A stretch of 64,000 nt of DNA from Oceanospirillaceae bacterium (GTDB lineage: Bacteria > Pseudomonadota > Gammaproteobacteria > Pseudomonadales > Balneatricaceae): contig JABSQZ010000001.1 of assembly GCA_013215505.1 (NCBI GenBank), positions 62,001-126,000 of the forward strand, read 5' to 3'. The notes below the pieces were generated by a model. That model made no database searches and was not told where the DNA came from. It saw only the letters and a list, made by a program, of their open reading frames with translations. The position numbers and the translations under genes are program-made. The number at the start of each line of letters is the position of its first letter. The first letter of the stretch is position 1. Positions 1 through 8,500 of this stretch are shown here, one piece after another.

Positions 1-1237
1 TTTTAAGCCACTGCGGGCTATTAGAGCCCCCTCCTATCAGTCTTATTTGCTGAGCAGATAAACCATTCTGTTGTAAGAGATGATAGCCATACTTCAGCCC
101 TAGACTAACCCCTTCAACTGCAGCCCTGCATAAATTTCCCGCATTTAGGTTTTGTTCATCAATACCAAGTAAACTGCCTTTAGCTTGCGGTAAATCGGGG
201 GTGCGCTCACCATTAAAAAACGGTAACATCATTAAGCCACCTGCACCAATTGAAGTGTTTGCAAGCAACTCATCAAGTTCGCTATGAGAAACATTCATTA
301 ATTTTTGTACACTGGCAGTCACATTGGTGAGATTCATCGTGCAGATGAGGGGTAACCAGCGGTTGGTACTGTCGCAAAAACTTGCAATTTCGCCGCTTTT
401 ATCACCTAAAAATATTTCACTAGTTGCTGCAACAGTCCCTGATGTACCCAAACTGATAGTAATAACACCTTGCGCTACATTACCCGTTCCTATTGCTCCC
501 ATCATATTATCACCACCTCCACTGGCAATGATAATACCGGGCTTCAACCCAAGTAGCTGCGCGCTTCTTGTACATAGAGTACCCGCTCCCTGGTGGGCAT
601 CAATAATGGGAGGTAATTTATCAATCAGCGGCATTTCATGATCAATGGCGCAGAGTATCTCTGTAGACCAGCATTTACTTTTTATATCAAAATAACCTGT
701 ACCTGAGGCGTCACCTGCCTCGGTGGTTTTCTCTCCACTCAGCCAAAAATTGATATAGTCATGCGGTAGTAGAATACTGTGAATTTTAGCGTAATTTTCT
801 GGTTCGTTATTTTTCATCCAAAGTAGTTTAGAGGCGGTATAACCAGTTTTTAATTTAGTGCCTATCAATTCAAACACTCGATCATCACCGCCGAGCTTGT
901 CGATAAGTGCTTCATTTTCACAATGCGTAGAAGTATCGCACCAAAGCTTTGCCGCTCTTATGACACGATCTTCTTTATCGAGCACGACCAAACCGTGTTG
1001 CTGCCCTGAGACACCGATACCTTTAATAGCACTGGCATCTACATTAGCAGTTTGTAATGCTGTATACATAGCCTGAGTTAACGCATGGATCCACCAACTA
1101 GGATCTTGCTCTCGACGCCCATCATGGCCTGATATTAAATCGTGCAGGGCCTGCCCTCTACCAATGACTTGTCCGGATGTGACTTCAAAAATTACTACTT
1201 TTGTGCTTTGAGTACCACAATCTATCCCTACAAACAT
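1..1237 (-). CDS. xylB: Xylulokinase-like FGGY sugar kinase, C-terminus cut by window edge
   Basis: This is the N-terminal ~412 codons of an FGGY-family carbohydrate kinase; it runs off the left edge of the window. Translating the minus strand from the ATG at 1237 gives MFVGIDCGTQSTK, the first phosphate-binding motif of the family. Further in are a GQQHGLVVLD segment typical of xylulokinases, a SGGGDNMMGAIGTG segment, a SLGTSGTV ATP-binding segment, and GGGSNSPQW near the edge. The usual length is about 490 residues, so some 75-80 residues are missing. The family phosphorylates D-xylulose to xylulose-5-phosphate in the cytoplasm. It lies downstream of a FrcBCAK-like sugar transporter on the same strand, so it probably feeds the imported sugar (or its ketose product) to the pentose-phosphate pathway. 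A related ketose or polyol kinase is the main alternative. Confidence 0.85.
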   Translation of the reverse strand, partial: MFVGIDCGTQSTKVVIFEVTSGQVIGRGQALHDLISGHDGRREQDPSWWIHALTQAMYTALQTANVDASAIKGIGVSGQQHGLVVLDKEDRVIRAAKLWCDTSTHCENEALIDKLGGDDRVFELIGTKLKTGYTASKLLWMKNNEPENYAKIHSILLPHDYINFWLSGEKTTEAGDASGTGYFDIKSKCWSTEILCAIDHEMPLIDKLPPIIDAHQGAGTLCTRSAQLLGLKPGIIIASGGGDNMMGAIGTGNVAQGVITISLGTSGTVAATSEIFLGDKSGEIASFCDSTNRWLPLICTMNLTNVTASVQKLMNVSHSELDELLANTSIGAGGLMMLPFFNGERTPDLPQAKGSLLGIDEQNLNAGNLCRAAVEGVSLGLKYGYHLLQQNGLSAQQIRLIGGGSNSPQWLK

Positions 1238-1803
1238 TTAACCATCCCCGTTAATCTGAGCATCACGTTTATTAACTTTAGCGAAGAACTGACAGTCAAT
1301 TTATTTTCATTTTTAAAAAACAATCTTTCTGATGCATAACTATTTTTACTTAATACAAACTCGATTATTGATAACCCAAAAGTGCTAGCGTCTTCTCCAC
1401 TTCTCTTATATTTGATATTGAGTTGCGACTTCATGGATAAAACATCTATAGCTGACTACTTTTTTTCAAAATACATCTTCAATCGACAGAAAGTTCTCAA
1501 ACACTTCCGGGTTCCGTAAATCCGGCTTGTAAAAGGGCTACATTAGGATCAGGCATCGTATAGCGATTACCTCACTCATCAACAATGGTAGTGTGTTCTT
1601 TCAATTGATCGAGTAAGGATTGCATTTGTTTTAATCCTCTTAATAGAATGTTTTTTGGGTTTAACTCATAAGAATATAAAATGACTAACCTTATGCGGCT
1701 ACTACGGTTTGTAGGGAGTCTGAAACAGCTACTGCCCAGCACCGACGTACATACGATAGACTATGAATATTTATGTTTTGATTACAGGTTGAGACAACCA
1801 ATT
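1238..1803. other. 566-bp gap with gene-start remnant
   Basis: No intact gene is visible here although both neighbours are co-oriented. On the minus strand a good ribosome site (GAGG) precedes an ATG at 1625, which opens MQSLLDQLKEHTTIVDE and then hits a stop. That opening resembles the start of transaldolase proteins, which would suit a pentose locus, but the following codons do not continue the match. Another short frame ends in AVAVSDSLQTVVAA at about 1693. I read this as debris of deleted genes, not as functional sequence. A 68-codon minus-strand frame at 1228-1434 has no recognisable content. Confidence 0.3.
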
Positions 1804-2442
1804 CTAGATAAATAAATTTATATCTGCTTGGTAGGATGATTGGACAACTAATTTAGCATTGACTAAATCGTTATTCATCACCTTTTGTGCTGCTTGCGAT
1901 TTACTAAAACCATAACCTAGCCATCGCTGCAATAAACGCTCCTCTAATGTTGATGTGCTAACATGAATAAACACACTCAAATCAAATAACGACCGTAGAT
2001 TTGTCCAAGGTGATCTTTGAAGTAACAAATAATTACCTTCGACAATTACAATCTTAGTCGACAGTTCAATAAAGGTAGCGTTAGGAATAACAGTCTCTGC
2101 TGAACGATCAAATATAGGAACGGGCACGGGTTCTTTTTTTTCTCTAATACGTTTTATTAATTTTGTTAAAGCTTGTACATCAAAAGTTTCAGGGGAGCCT
2201 TTAACCTCAATTAATCCATTGTTTATTAATGTATTGTTATCAAAATGAAAACCGTCCATTGCAACAATTTGGCTACGTAACTCAGGTTTTTGCTGATTAA
2301 TTTGTGTTTGTAAATGCTCCGCCAATGTAGACTTACCAGAGCCGGGAGCTCCTGCCACCGCTATAATGATACGATTATTATCAAGATTTTGTATCACTGA
2401 ACGTGCTAATTGCTGTATGGATTCTAATGTATTGGGTAACAT
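1804..2442 (-). CDS. FrcK-like P-loop sugar/nucleoside kinase
   Basis: A 212-residue P-loop kinase of the uridine kinase/pantothenate kinase-like group. The Walker A motif AGAPGSGKST lies at about residues 29-38, a MDGFHFD segment at about 80 and IVIVEGNYLLL at about 133 (Walker B-like). These are the hallmarks of the FrcK/YggC family. FrcK is encoded with the FrcBCA fructose/mannose/ribose ABC transporter in rhizobia; the exact substrate of the kinase is not well defined. The gene follows the FrcA-like ATPase gene by 70 nt on the same strand, reproducing the order B-C-A-K. No strong ribosome site precedes the chosen ATG. Cytoplasmic kinase acting on the imported sugar is the best inference. 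Confidence 0.75.
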   Translation of the reverse strand: MLPNTLESIQQLARSVIQNLDNNRIIIAVAGAPGSGKSTLAEHLQTQINQQKPELRSQIVAMDGFHFDNNTLINNGLIEVKGSPETFDVQALTKLIKRIREKKEPVPVPIFDRSAETVIPNATFIELSTKIVIVEGNYLLLQRSPWTNLRSLFDLSVFIHVSTSTLEERLLQRWLGYGFSKSQAAQKVMNNDLVNAKLVVQSSYQADINLFI

Positions 2443-2512
2443 ATATATTTCGTCTAGCAGAAGTTTAAGCGCATAATTACAATAACAAACACGCTTAATA
2501 CCAATTTGATGA

Positions 2513-3289
2513 TTAAGTTGCCATTATACCGTCAGGTTCCTTAGCACCTGTCATGTAGGCAACCGCATCTGACATTGAGTGCTCTTTAGGGTTAATTGTA
2601 CATAACCGACGCCCAAGGCGATGTATGTGCACTCTATCAGCTACTTCAAAAATATGGGGCATATTGTGAGAGATAAGCACCACGGGAATCCCCTTAGCTT
2701 TTAACTGCAAAATAAGTTCTAAGACCCGTCTTGACTCTTTAACTCCTAAAGCGGCTGTAGGTTCATCCATAATGATCACTTTAGAGTCAAATGCAGCAGC
2801 ACGAGCCACAGAAATACCTTGGCGTTGTCCGCCTGATAAAGTCTCTACTGTTTGGTTAATATTTTGGATCGTCATTAAACCTAGCTCAGTCAGTTTTTCA
2901 CGGGCTATTCGCTGCATTTTCTTTTTGTCTAGTTGCCTTAGTACCTTGCCTATAAACCCAGATTTGCGTAACTCTCTACCCAGAAACATATTATCGGCAA
3001 TCGAAAGGGAAGGAGAAAGCGCAAGGGTTTGATATACCGTAGCTATACCCGCATCTTGAGCTGCGATGGGAGAGCTAAACTGAACCTTTTTCCCATTCAG
3101 ATGAATTTCTCCAGAATCTGGCTGTACTGCGCCTGAAAGCGCCTTTATTAAAGTGGACTTTCCCGCTCCGTTATCTCCAATAACGCCGAGTATTTCGCCT
3201 GGATATAAATCAAAATCACAATGATCTAAGGCGGTTACCCTTCCATACTTCTTTACTAAATTACGCACACTTAACATCGGTTCGCTCAT
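2513..3289 (-). CDS. Sugar ABC transporter ATP-binding protein, FrcA-like
   Basis: A single-domain ABC ATPase of about 258 residues. It has Walker A GDNGAGKST near residues 35-43, the signature LSGGQRQGISVARA, and Walker B VIIMDEPTAALG followed by a switch histidine in LISHNMPHI. One nucleotide-binding domain of this size is typical of FrcA, unlike the doubled RbsA/XylG type. I place the start at the ATG at 3289 (MSEPMLSV): AGGAGG lies just upstream and this ATG overlaps the permease stop as ATGA. An upstream in-frame start would be seven codons longer. It energises import with the FrcC-like permease at the inner membrane. Confidence 0.88.
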   Translation of the reverse strand: MSEPMLSVRNLVKKYGRVTALDHCDFDLYPGEILGVIGDNGAGKSTLIKALSGAVQPDSGEIHLNGKKVQFSSPIAAQDAGIATVYQTLALSPSLSIADNMFLGRELRKSGFIGKVLRQLDKKKMQRIAREKLTELGLMTIQNINQTVETLSGGQRQGISVARAAAFDSKVIIMDEPTAALGVKESRRVLELILQLKAKGIPVVLISHNMPHIFEVADRVHIHRLGRRLCTINPKEHSMSDAVAYMTGAKEPDGIMAT

Positions 3290-4359
3290 GATGAGATCCT
3301 CCTGATCCATTGATCTATAGCTACTGCGCTAATAATTAATACACCTATTAATAGATAGGTCCATTGTGGATCAGTACCCATTAAACGTAAACCTAGCGAG
3401 AAAACTCCAACGATCAATGCACCAAAAAACATGCCTAAAATTGAGCCGCGGCCACCAAAGAGCGAAATACCACCAATCACAACTGCTGTTATAGATTCAA
3501 TGTTAGCGAACTGACCAGAGGTCGGTGAGATAGAGCCAATTCGACCTATTAAAGCCCAGCCTGCAAAAGCACAGATGAATCCTGCTAATACGTAGACGGA
3601 AACAATGATTTTTTTTGTTTTTACTCCAGCAAGTTCAGCAGCTTGCGGATCATCTCCAACTGCGTAAACATGACGTCCCCACGCAGTATTATTTAATACA
3701 TAAGCTAAAACAAACACTATCACTATGAATGCTATTACCCCGTACGTAAAAACTGCTCCACCAATATGTATTTTCTCACCAAAAAACTGCAGTAAAGGTG
3801 CATTTTTTTCAATATCTTGGCTACGTATAGTTTCATTGGCTGAATATAAAAAATTACTCGCTAACACAATTTGCCACATGCCTAAGGTGACAATAAATGG
3901 AGGTAAGCGCATAAAAGCAATTAACAATCCATTAATATAACCCATCAAAGCTCCGCAACTTAACCCAATGGCAATTGCCGCTTCAGCAGGTAAACCATAG
4001 TAAAAAGTCATCTGCCCCATAATGACAGAAGACAGCACCATAATTGCCCCAACGGACAAATCAATCCCCGCGGTTAATATGACTAAACTTTGCGCAGCTC
4101 CAACAATGCCGACAATTGCAACTTGTTGTAATATTAAAGTAAGTACAAAGGAAGAAAAAAACTTACCACCCAATAATAAACCAAAAACCAATAGTGATAT
4201 CACTAATACAATTAGTGGAACCAAAGAGGGAGTACGGTGCAAGGTATGTTGCAAGCTCTGCAATAAACCTCGTTCCTTGGTCGTAAAACTAGCGACACTT
4301 TCCTTAGTCGCAGTGTCGTTAGATGAGTTAGTGACTACACTAAAATTCAATTGACTCAT
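3286..4359 (-). CDS. Sugar ABC transporter permease, FrcC/RbsC-like
   Basis: A 357-residue hydrophobic protein of the RbsC/FrcC (BPD_transp_2) permease family. The first ~45 residues are polar and cytoplasmic. About nine to ten membrane segments follow, including VPLIVLVISLLVFGLLLG at the first one. Family hallmarks are LTAGIDLSVGAIM, near the middle, and VGGISLFGGRGSILGM near the C-terminus. AGGA precedes the ATG. The stop overlaps the ATPase start by four bases, which implies translational coupling. It forms the membrane pore for the sugar delivered by the FrcB-like binding protein. Confidence 0.9.
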   Translation of the reverse strand: MSQLNFSVVTNSSNDTATKESVASFTTKERGLLQSLQHTLHRTPSLVPLIVLVISLLVFGLLLGGKFFSSFVLTLILQQVAIVGIVGAAQSLVILTAGIDLSVGAIMVLSSVIMGQMTFYYGLPAEAAIAIGLSCGALMGYINGLLIAFMRLPPFIVTLGMWQIVLASNFLYSANETIRSQDIEKNAPLLQFFGEKIHIGGAVFTYGVIAFIVIVFVLAYVLNNTAWGRHVYAVGDDPQAAELAGVKTKKIIVSVYVLAGFICAFAGWALIGRIGSISPTSGQFANIESITAVVIGGISLFGGRGSILGMFFGALIVGVFSLGLRLMGTDPQWTYLLIGVLIISAVAIDQWIRRISS

Positions 4360-4510
4360 TAGTGATCCTAATTTTCATTTCCCTAGGAGGCTGAGCGAGA
4401 GCAACGATGTTACGAGGCCAATACTGTTTGGTCGTAGTAGATAAGACTGTTCTCGGACGGACTCCCAGTGAGATGTCAAAATATAGATTGAAGCGAAGAT
4501 GTATTGGCAA

Positions 4511-4540
4511 TAAACGGAGCGAGTGATAATGCCCCGTTTA
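4511..4540 (-). terminator. Intercistronic hairpin between frcB-like and frcC-like genes
   Basis: The arms TAAACGG and CCGTTTA are exact complements around a 16-nt loop, in the 193-nt gap between binding-protein and permease genes. There is no T-run on the minus strand, so it is more likely an mRNA-processing or 3'-protecting hairpin than a full terminator. Such hairpins often let binding protein be made in excess over the membrane components. Confidence 0.4.
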
Positions 4541-4552
4541 TGTACCACTATA

Positions 4553-5575
4553 TTATCCCCAACAGCGAGCAAGACCTTCAACGGTGCTGATAGAGTCGAC
4601 TCCCTCCACTGCTTGGTCGGTAATTAAATTAACACCAGTGTCATGAAAACTCTTACCAGGAGTGTTTTGTGGTTTAGTACCGTCTTTCGCCCAATTCGCA
4701 ATTGCGCTAATGCCTTTAGATGCCATAAGCAATGGATACTGTTGAGAAGTAGCCCTAATAACACCATCTTTTATATTTTGTACACCGGGGCAACCACCAT
4801 CGACTGAGACAATTAAGACATCTTTTTCCATGCCAAGTGCTTTTAACGTTTGATAAGCACCTGCTGCAGCCGGCTCATTAATGGTATAAACCACATTAAT
4901 ACCTGAGTCTATCGCCAGTAAGTTTTCCATTGCTCGGCGTCCACCTTCCTCATTACCTGACGTTACTTCATGACCGATTATACGAGGGTCTGTTTCGTCT
5001 CCCCATTTGTTGGGGTTACCGACGTCAATACCGAATCCCTTTAAGAAACCTTGATCACGTAATACACCTACTGAAGGTTGGCTAACCGCCAAATCCAATA
5101 ATGCAATTTTAGCGTTTTTTGCTTTATCTCCCAATGTAGAAGCGGCCCATTTACCAATCAACTCACCTGCTAAAAAATTATCTGTTGCGAAAGTTGCATC
5201 AGCGGCTTCGATAGGTTCAAGAGGGGTGTCTAAGGCGATGACCAATAAACCCGCATCTCTGGCTAGTTTAACTGCAGGTACAATTGCACTGGAGTCAGAT
5301 GCGGTGATTAAAATACCTTTGGCGCCATCGGCAATGCAGGTTTCAATTGCAGCAACTTGTGATTCAGAGTCCCCATCAATTTTACCCGCATAAGTTTTTA
5401 AGGACATACCTAGCTCTTTAGCTTTAGCTTTGGCCCCTTCTTTCATTTTAACAAAAAAAGGATTTGTATCGGTTTTAGTAATTAAACAAGCACTAACCTC
5501 GGCATTGGCCTGTAAGCTAACGGTTGTTGTTAATACCGCTGCACTGAGAGCGGAGGCAATCATTATTTTATTCAT
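4553..5575 (-). CDS. Periplasmic sugar-binding protein, FrcB-like
   Basis: A 340-residue type I periplasmic binding protein (Peripla_BP_4 fold). The start at 5575 gives a clean signal peptide, [20 protein letters not shown], ending at QANA. GGAG sits 8 nt upstream; a TTG 12 nt further up is in frame but overlaps that site. The mature part shows [39 protein letters not shown] and VSVDGGCPG, all typical of FrcB-type fructose/ribose binders. It is first in the operon. The substrate could be fructose, mannose, ribose or a related ketose or polyol; sequence alone does not decide. Confidence 0.87.
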   Translation of the reverse strand: MNKIMIASALSAAVLTTTVSLQANAEVSACLITKTDTNPFFVKMKEGAKAKAKELGMSLKTYAGKIDGDSESQVAAIETCIADGAKGILITASDSSAIVPAVKLARDAGLLVIALDTPLEPIEAADATFATDNFLAGELIGKWAASTLGDKAKNAKIALLDLAVSQPSVGVLRDQGFLKGFGIDVGNPNKWGDETDPRIIGHEVTSGNEEGGRRAMENLLAIDSGINVVYTINEPAAAGAYQTLKALGMEKDVLIVSVDGGCPGVQNIKDGVIRATSQQYPLLMASKGISAIANWAKDGTKPQNTPGKSFHDTGVNLITDQAVEGVDSISTVEGLARCWG

Positions 5576-5671
5576 TTTGTTCTCCAAATAAAGTTTAAAT
5601 GTATCGGTAATTATATTAACTAAATCATGTGCTCTAGCTAACTTTCATAGAGTAGGTCTATCTGCTCTCTG

Positions 5672-5729
5672 AAACTAACGCTTAAAAGTAAGCCTGTCAA
5701 TTAATAAATCACATTGATTTATTAATTGA
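5672..5729 (-). promoter_or_regulatory. frcB-like promoter with overlapping perfect inverted repeat (candidate ROK operator)
   Basis: On the minus strand TTGACA (5695-5700) and TAGTTT (5672-5677) are 17 bp apart, a plausible sigma-70 promoter about 100 nt upstream of the binding-protein ATG. A perfect inverted repeat with 15-bp arms and a 3-bp centre spans 5697-5729 (arm TCAATTAATAAATCA) and overlaps the -35 box by four bases. A repressor bound there would block RNA polymerase. The divergently encoded ROK regulator at 6263 is the obvious candidate ligand. The promoter and repeat are seen; the pairing with the regulator is inferred. Confidence 0.6.
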
Positions 5730-6091
5730 TCGTGTTATTTTATATCCAAAATTGAAAGAATCCATCGCTAAAAATTTTATGTTTCAATATTCCACTTAAG
5801 CCTTGATTCGGCAATTTAATTACGATATTTTGCACAACTTTTTCACGCTCAACTATCGAATCAAGTTGAGAGTATTCAGTACTTTTTGCTATAGAGTTTT
5901 TTGCATACTGTTAATCAAAATTTCCTGTCGAGCCGAAAGTTCTGACCGCTAAAAAAGGATTAAAGCTGTTTGTTATTTAAAAACAGGTGACAGCCCGAGA
6001 ACTACGATCATTGCGAGAGCGAGGCTGTTTGAGTCAAATTTCTGGGTCATTTAAGGCGAATAGTAGTTCCATTTAACGAAAATTAACGAAA

Positions 6092-6105
6092 TATTTGGCC
6101 AAATA
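6092..6105. promoter_or_regulatory. 14-bp perfect palindrome upstream of ROK gene
   Basis: TATTTGGCCAAATA is a perfect palindrome in the divergent intergenic region, about 160 bp upstream of the regulator ATG. It does not share its sequence with the longer repeat at 5697-5729. It could be a second regulator site or chance. The rest of the 687-bp region 5576-6262 shows no gene. Confidence 0.3.
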
Positions 6106-6262
6106 AACTTGGTAGCAGTAGATCAGTTTGTTTTCAGTCAGACTCCTACAGCATCAAATTTGAATAAAGCCTTTCACATAGGAAATTATGTAAGTTTATA
6201 ACCACTAAATTCGTTACAATTTAAGAAACACTTTTTATGAAAGATTATCAGTAGGCACTAAA

Positions 6263-7450
6263 ATGAATCAGAAACCCTTGGCAGCAGGTGCGAACCAGTC
6301 CAAACTTCGCGAATATAACGAGCGGGCTATTTTATCACTCATTCGCAAGCATGGATCCATTGCCAAAGCTAATCTCGCCAAACTAATGGGACTATCAGCA
6401 CAATCTATGTCTGTCATTATGAGAGGCCTTGAACAAGAAGGTCTTTTACTTAAAGGAAAGGCGCAAAAAGGTAACGTAGGACAGCCATCTATACCTATGA
6501 GGCTTAATCCTGACGGAGTTTTTACCATAGGATTAAAAATTGGACGACGGCGGGCAGAATTAATTTTAATGGATTTTGTTGGAGAGCAAAGAGCGGTTAA
6601 ATACCTCACTTACCGCTACCCTACCACTCATGGAATCTTATCTTTTGTGGCAGACAACTTAACGGCGTTATTATTGTGTCTATCAAAGGAGCAACGTAAG
6701 AGAATTATAGGTTTAGGGGTTGCTATGCCATTCGAGCTTTGGAATTGGGCAGAAACAATGGGCGCTACACAACAAAATGTTGATTCCTGGCATCAAATCA
6801 ATATAGAAACAGAGCTTAATAAGCTTTGTAATTATCCTATTACTATTCAAAACGATGCTACCGCCGCTTGCGCAGCGGAATTAGTTTTTGGTCGTGGTAC
6901 TGAACTGCCTAATTTTTCCTATATATTTATCGGCTTTTTTATAGGTGGCGGTGTGGTGCTAAACCACTCAGTTTATAGTGGTTCTCAGGGCAATGCCGGC
7001 GCGTACGGGTCAATGCCTGTTATAGGCCCGGACGGAAAAACATCTCAATTAATTAACCACGCATCCATTGCATTGCTAGAAAAACAACTAGATCAAGCAG
7101 CAGTTCCCACGGATTTTTTATGGCAAGGACTCGATGACTGGAGTCAGTATGATGAGTACACTCAACGATGGGTGAACTACATAGCTAAATATATCGCTTT
7201 CGCAGTAGTTTCAAGCTGCAGTGTTATCGATTTTAGTCATATTGTTATTGATGGTGCTTTTCCAAGTAGTGTTAGAAAGAAAGTAGTGATCGCGCTCCAG
7301 CGTGAACTGCTACAACAAAACCTACAAGGGATCTTGGAACCTTCCATTAAAGAAGCATTGTTAGAGCATGATCCTAGGGTAATAGGTAGTGCCTGCCTAC
7401 CACTATTTAAACGCTATTTATTGGACCAAAACTTACTTTATACTATGTAA
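6263..7450 (+). CDS. ROK-family transcriptional regulator of the sugar locus
   Basis: A 395-residue NagC/XylR-type ROK protein. An N-terminal winged helix-turn-helix covers about residues 19-65 (AILSLIRKHGSIAKANLAKL, then SAQSMSVIMRGLEQEGLL). The ROK sugar-kinase-like domain follows, with QNDATAACAAELVFGRG near residue 195 and IFIGFFIGGGVVLNHSVYSG near 215. The conserved cysteine-rich zinc motif (CxCGxxGC) of most ROK proteins is absent, as in several ROK repressors. It is divergent from the FrcBCAK-like operon, so local control of that operon by a sugar effector is likely. The ATG has a modest ribosome site (TAGG). Confidence 0.85.
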   Translation: MNQKPLAAGANQSKLREYNERAILSLIRKHGSIAKANLAKLMGLSAQSMSVIMRGLEQEGLLLKGKAQKGNVGQPSIPMRLNPDGVFTIGLKIGRRRAELILMDFVGEQRAVKYLTYRYPTTHGILSFVADNLTALLLCLSKEQRKRIIGLGVAMPFELWNWAETMGATQQNVDSWHQINIETELNKLCNYPITIQNDATAACAAELVFGRGTELPNFSYIFIGFFIGGGVVLNHSVYSGSQGNAGAYGSMPVIGPDGKTSQLINHASIALLEKQLDQAAVPTDFLWQGLDDWSQYDEYTQRWVNYIAKYIAFAVVSSCSVIDFSHIVIDGAFPSSVRKKVVIALQRELLQQNLQGILEPSIKEALLEHDPRVIGSACLPLFKRYLLDQNLLYTM

Positions 7451-7508
7451 TAAGGATGTATTACCAATATACAAATGGGTTGAATATATCCGACAGATTC
7501 TGGGCTTT

Positions 7509-8216
7509 TTGAAAATAGCCATCATGAATAATAACGGTAATGTCGGGAAAATCATGGTTTGAGAGAATTAATGCGATAGATACTGCGCTGATCGATATCG
7601 GCTCATCCAATATCGAAAATTTCTTGAATTATCTCTCTAAAATGGAGGAGTTCATGAGGACATCGATTTTTTCTTTATCCCGACAACCACCACACCCAAA
7701 CAACAAGTCGAGACGATTTCAACGATTGAGGGCTTAATTGATTTAGGTGTGAATAAGGATCAGATTAAAATTGTTTTTAATTTTTATGACCCCGATTTGA
7801 AGGTCGATCAACTCTACCCTTCAATCTTTGAAAGCAGTGTCTGCAAATCCCTGGGGTTAGATCAAATGTGTAACGTTTTCACGATCACCGGCAACTCGGT
7901 GTTCGATATGGTGGGTGAGATAGGCAAGTCGTTTAGCAAAATAGCGAACGATGATCGCGATTTTAAAATGTTGATTCGAAGTACCCGGGATAAAAACAAA
8001 AGATCGGTATTATCACATCAGCGTATCGCTAACCGTTTGGCCACAGGCTTTAATCGGGAATTAGATTTAACCTTTTCTAAAATTATTACTGCCTGTGGCA
8101 TTGTTCTGGAGGGCAAATGCTTGAGGGATGATGACAGCAAACCCGTTAATAAAACCAAGTTATCACAGGCACTGCAAAACGCGGCGTTGGAAAATATAAA
8201 CGAGGACATTCATTAG
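7509..8216 (+). pseudogene. Degenerate StbB/ParA-like plasmid stability ATPase
   Basis: A decayed gene. A possible TTG start at 7509 gives LKIAIMNNNGNVGK, matching the P-loop start (GNVGKT type) of StbB-like plasmid-stability ATPases, and then a stop. About 50 codons of the usual sequence appear deleted. The homology resumes in another frame with ALIDIGSSNIENFLNYLSK (from ~7573). At about 7645-7655 the frame shifts again: HEDIDFFFIPTTTTPKQQV leads into GLIDLGVNKDQIKIVFNFYD. The rest reads openly to the stop at 8216. Separate open frames at 7540-7737 and 7749-8216 are pieces of this one gene. No partner such as stbA or stbC is seen. This is plasmid-type DNA stranded in the chromosome beside a tRNA cluster. 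Confidence 0.7.
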
Positions 8217-8412
8217 GGCTTAGAAAAGATCCTTGAAGATACTCTACAGCTATGTTGCACCCGTAACTCTCTCTGAAGACATTACCCATCAGCTCCTGAA
8301 TGTAACCATCGTGTCCTACTGGCACAATAAAGGTGTCATGGACAGTAAGAGCTGGGATAGCATCCGTCCCGCTCTCCTCATAGCTTACAACTTGCGACAC
8401 TAAGCCCTGCCC
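8217..8412 (-). pseudogene. Fragment of a second mobile-element protein (VHDTF motif)
   Basis: A minus-strand frame (open 8146-8502) contains SYEESGTDAIPALTVHDTFI followed by VPVGHDGYIQELMGNVFRES. The combination of a conserved P-x-L-x-VHD-[ST]-FIVP motif followed by a helix resembles the C-terminal part of plasmid- or phage-associated hypothetical proteins. I recognise the motif style, not a named family. The start of the open frame comes from the degenerate tRNA copy at 8440-8500, so the true N-terminus is gone. Its end overlaps the StbB-like relic. It is best read as a fragment. Confidence 0.35.
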
Positions 8413-8439
8413 CCTACTGAAATTTATATAAAAATTGTG

Positions 8440-8500
8440 CGGCACAATCTTGCGATCGGGAGATTTTAAGTCCATTGCTGGCACTACAATTCCAATAAAC
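8440..8500 (-). repeat. Degenerate partial copy of tRNA-Leu, probable old att site
   Basis: Positions 8440-8472 repeat 33 bases of the real tRNA-Leu (8638-8670) without mismatch, covering the anticodon stem-loop, variable arm and the start of the T arm. Towards the tRNA 5' side the match continues imperfectly (TGGAATTG is shared). The T-arm and acceptor 3' half is absent. An 8-bp hairpin (8489-8508, arm ATTCCAAT) abuts the copy. Such a partial direct repeat beside a tRNA gene is what integration of a tRNA-targeting element leaves behind. A decayed duplicated tRNA gene is the alternative. Confidence 0.6.

Noticed and set aside
1228-1434. 68-codon minus-strand frame upstream of xylulokinase
   Set aside because: It overlaps the kinase start, has no ribosome site and no family resemblance.
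4375-4581. 68-codon minus-strand frame between binding-protein and permease genes
   Set aside because: It overlaps the end of the binding-protein gene and covers the intercistronic hairpin; no recognisable content.
7540-8216. Two separate small genes at 7540-7737 and 7749-8216
   Set aside because: Their translations in shifted frames join into one StbB-like protein, so they are fragments of a single pseudogene.
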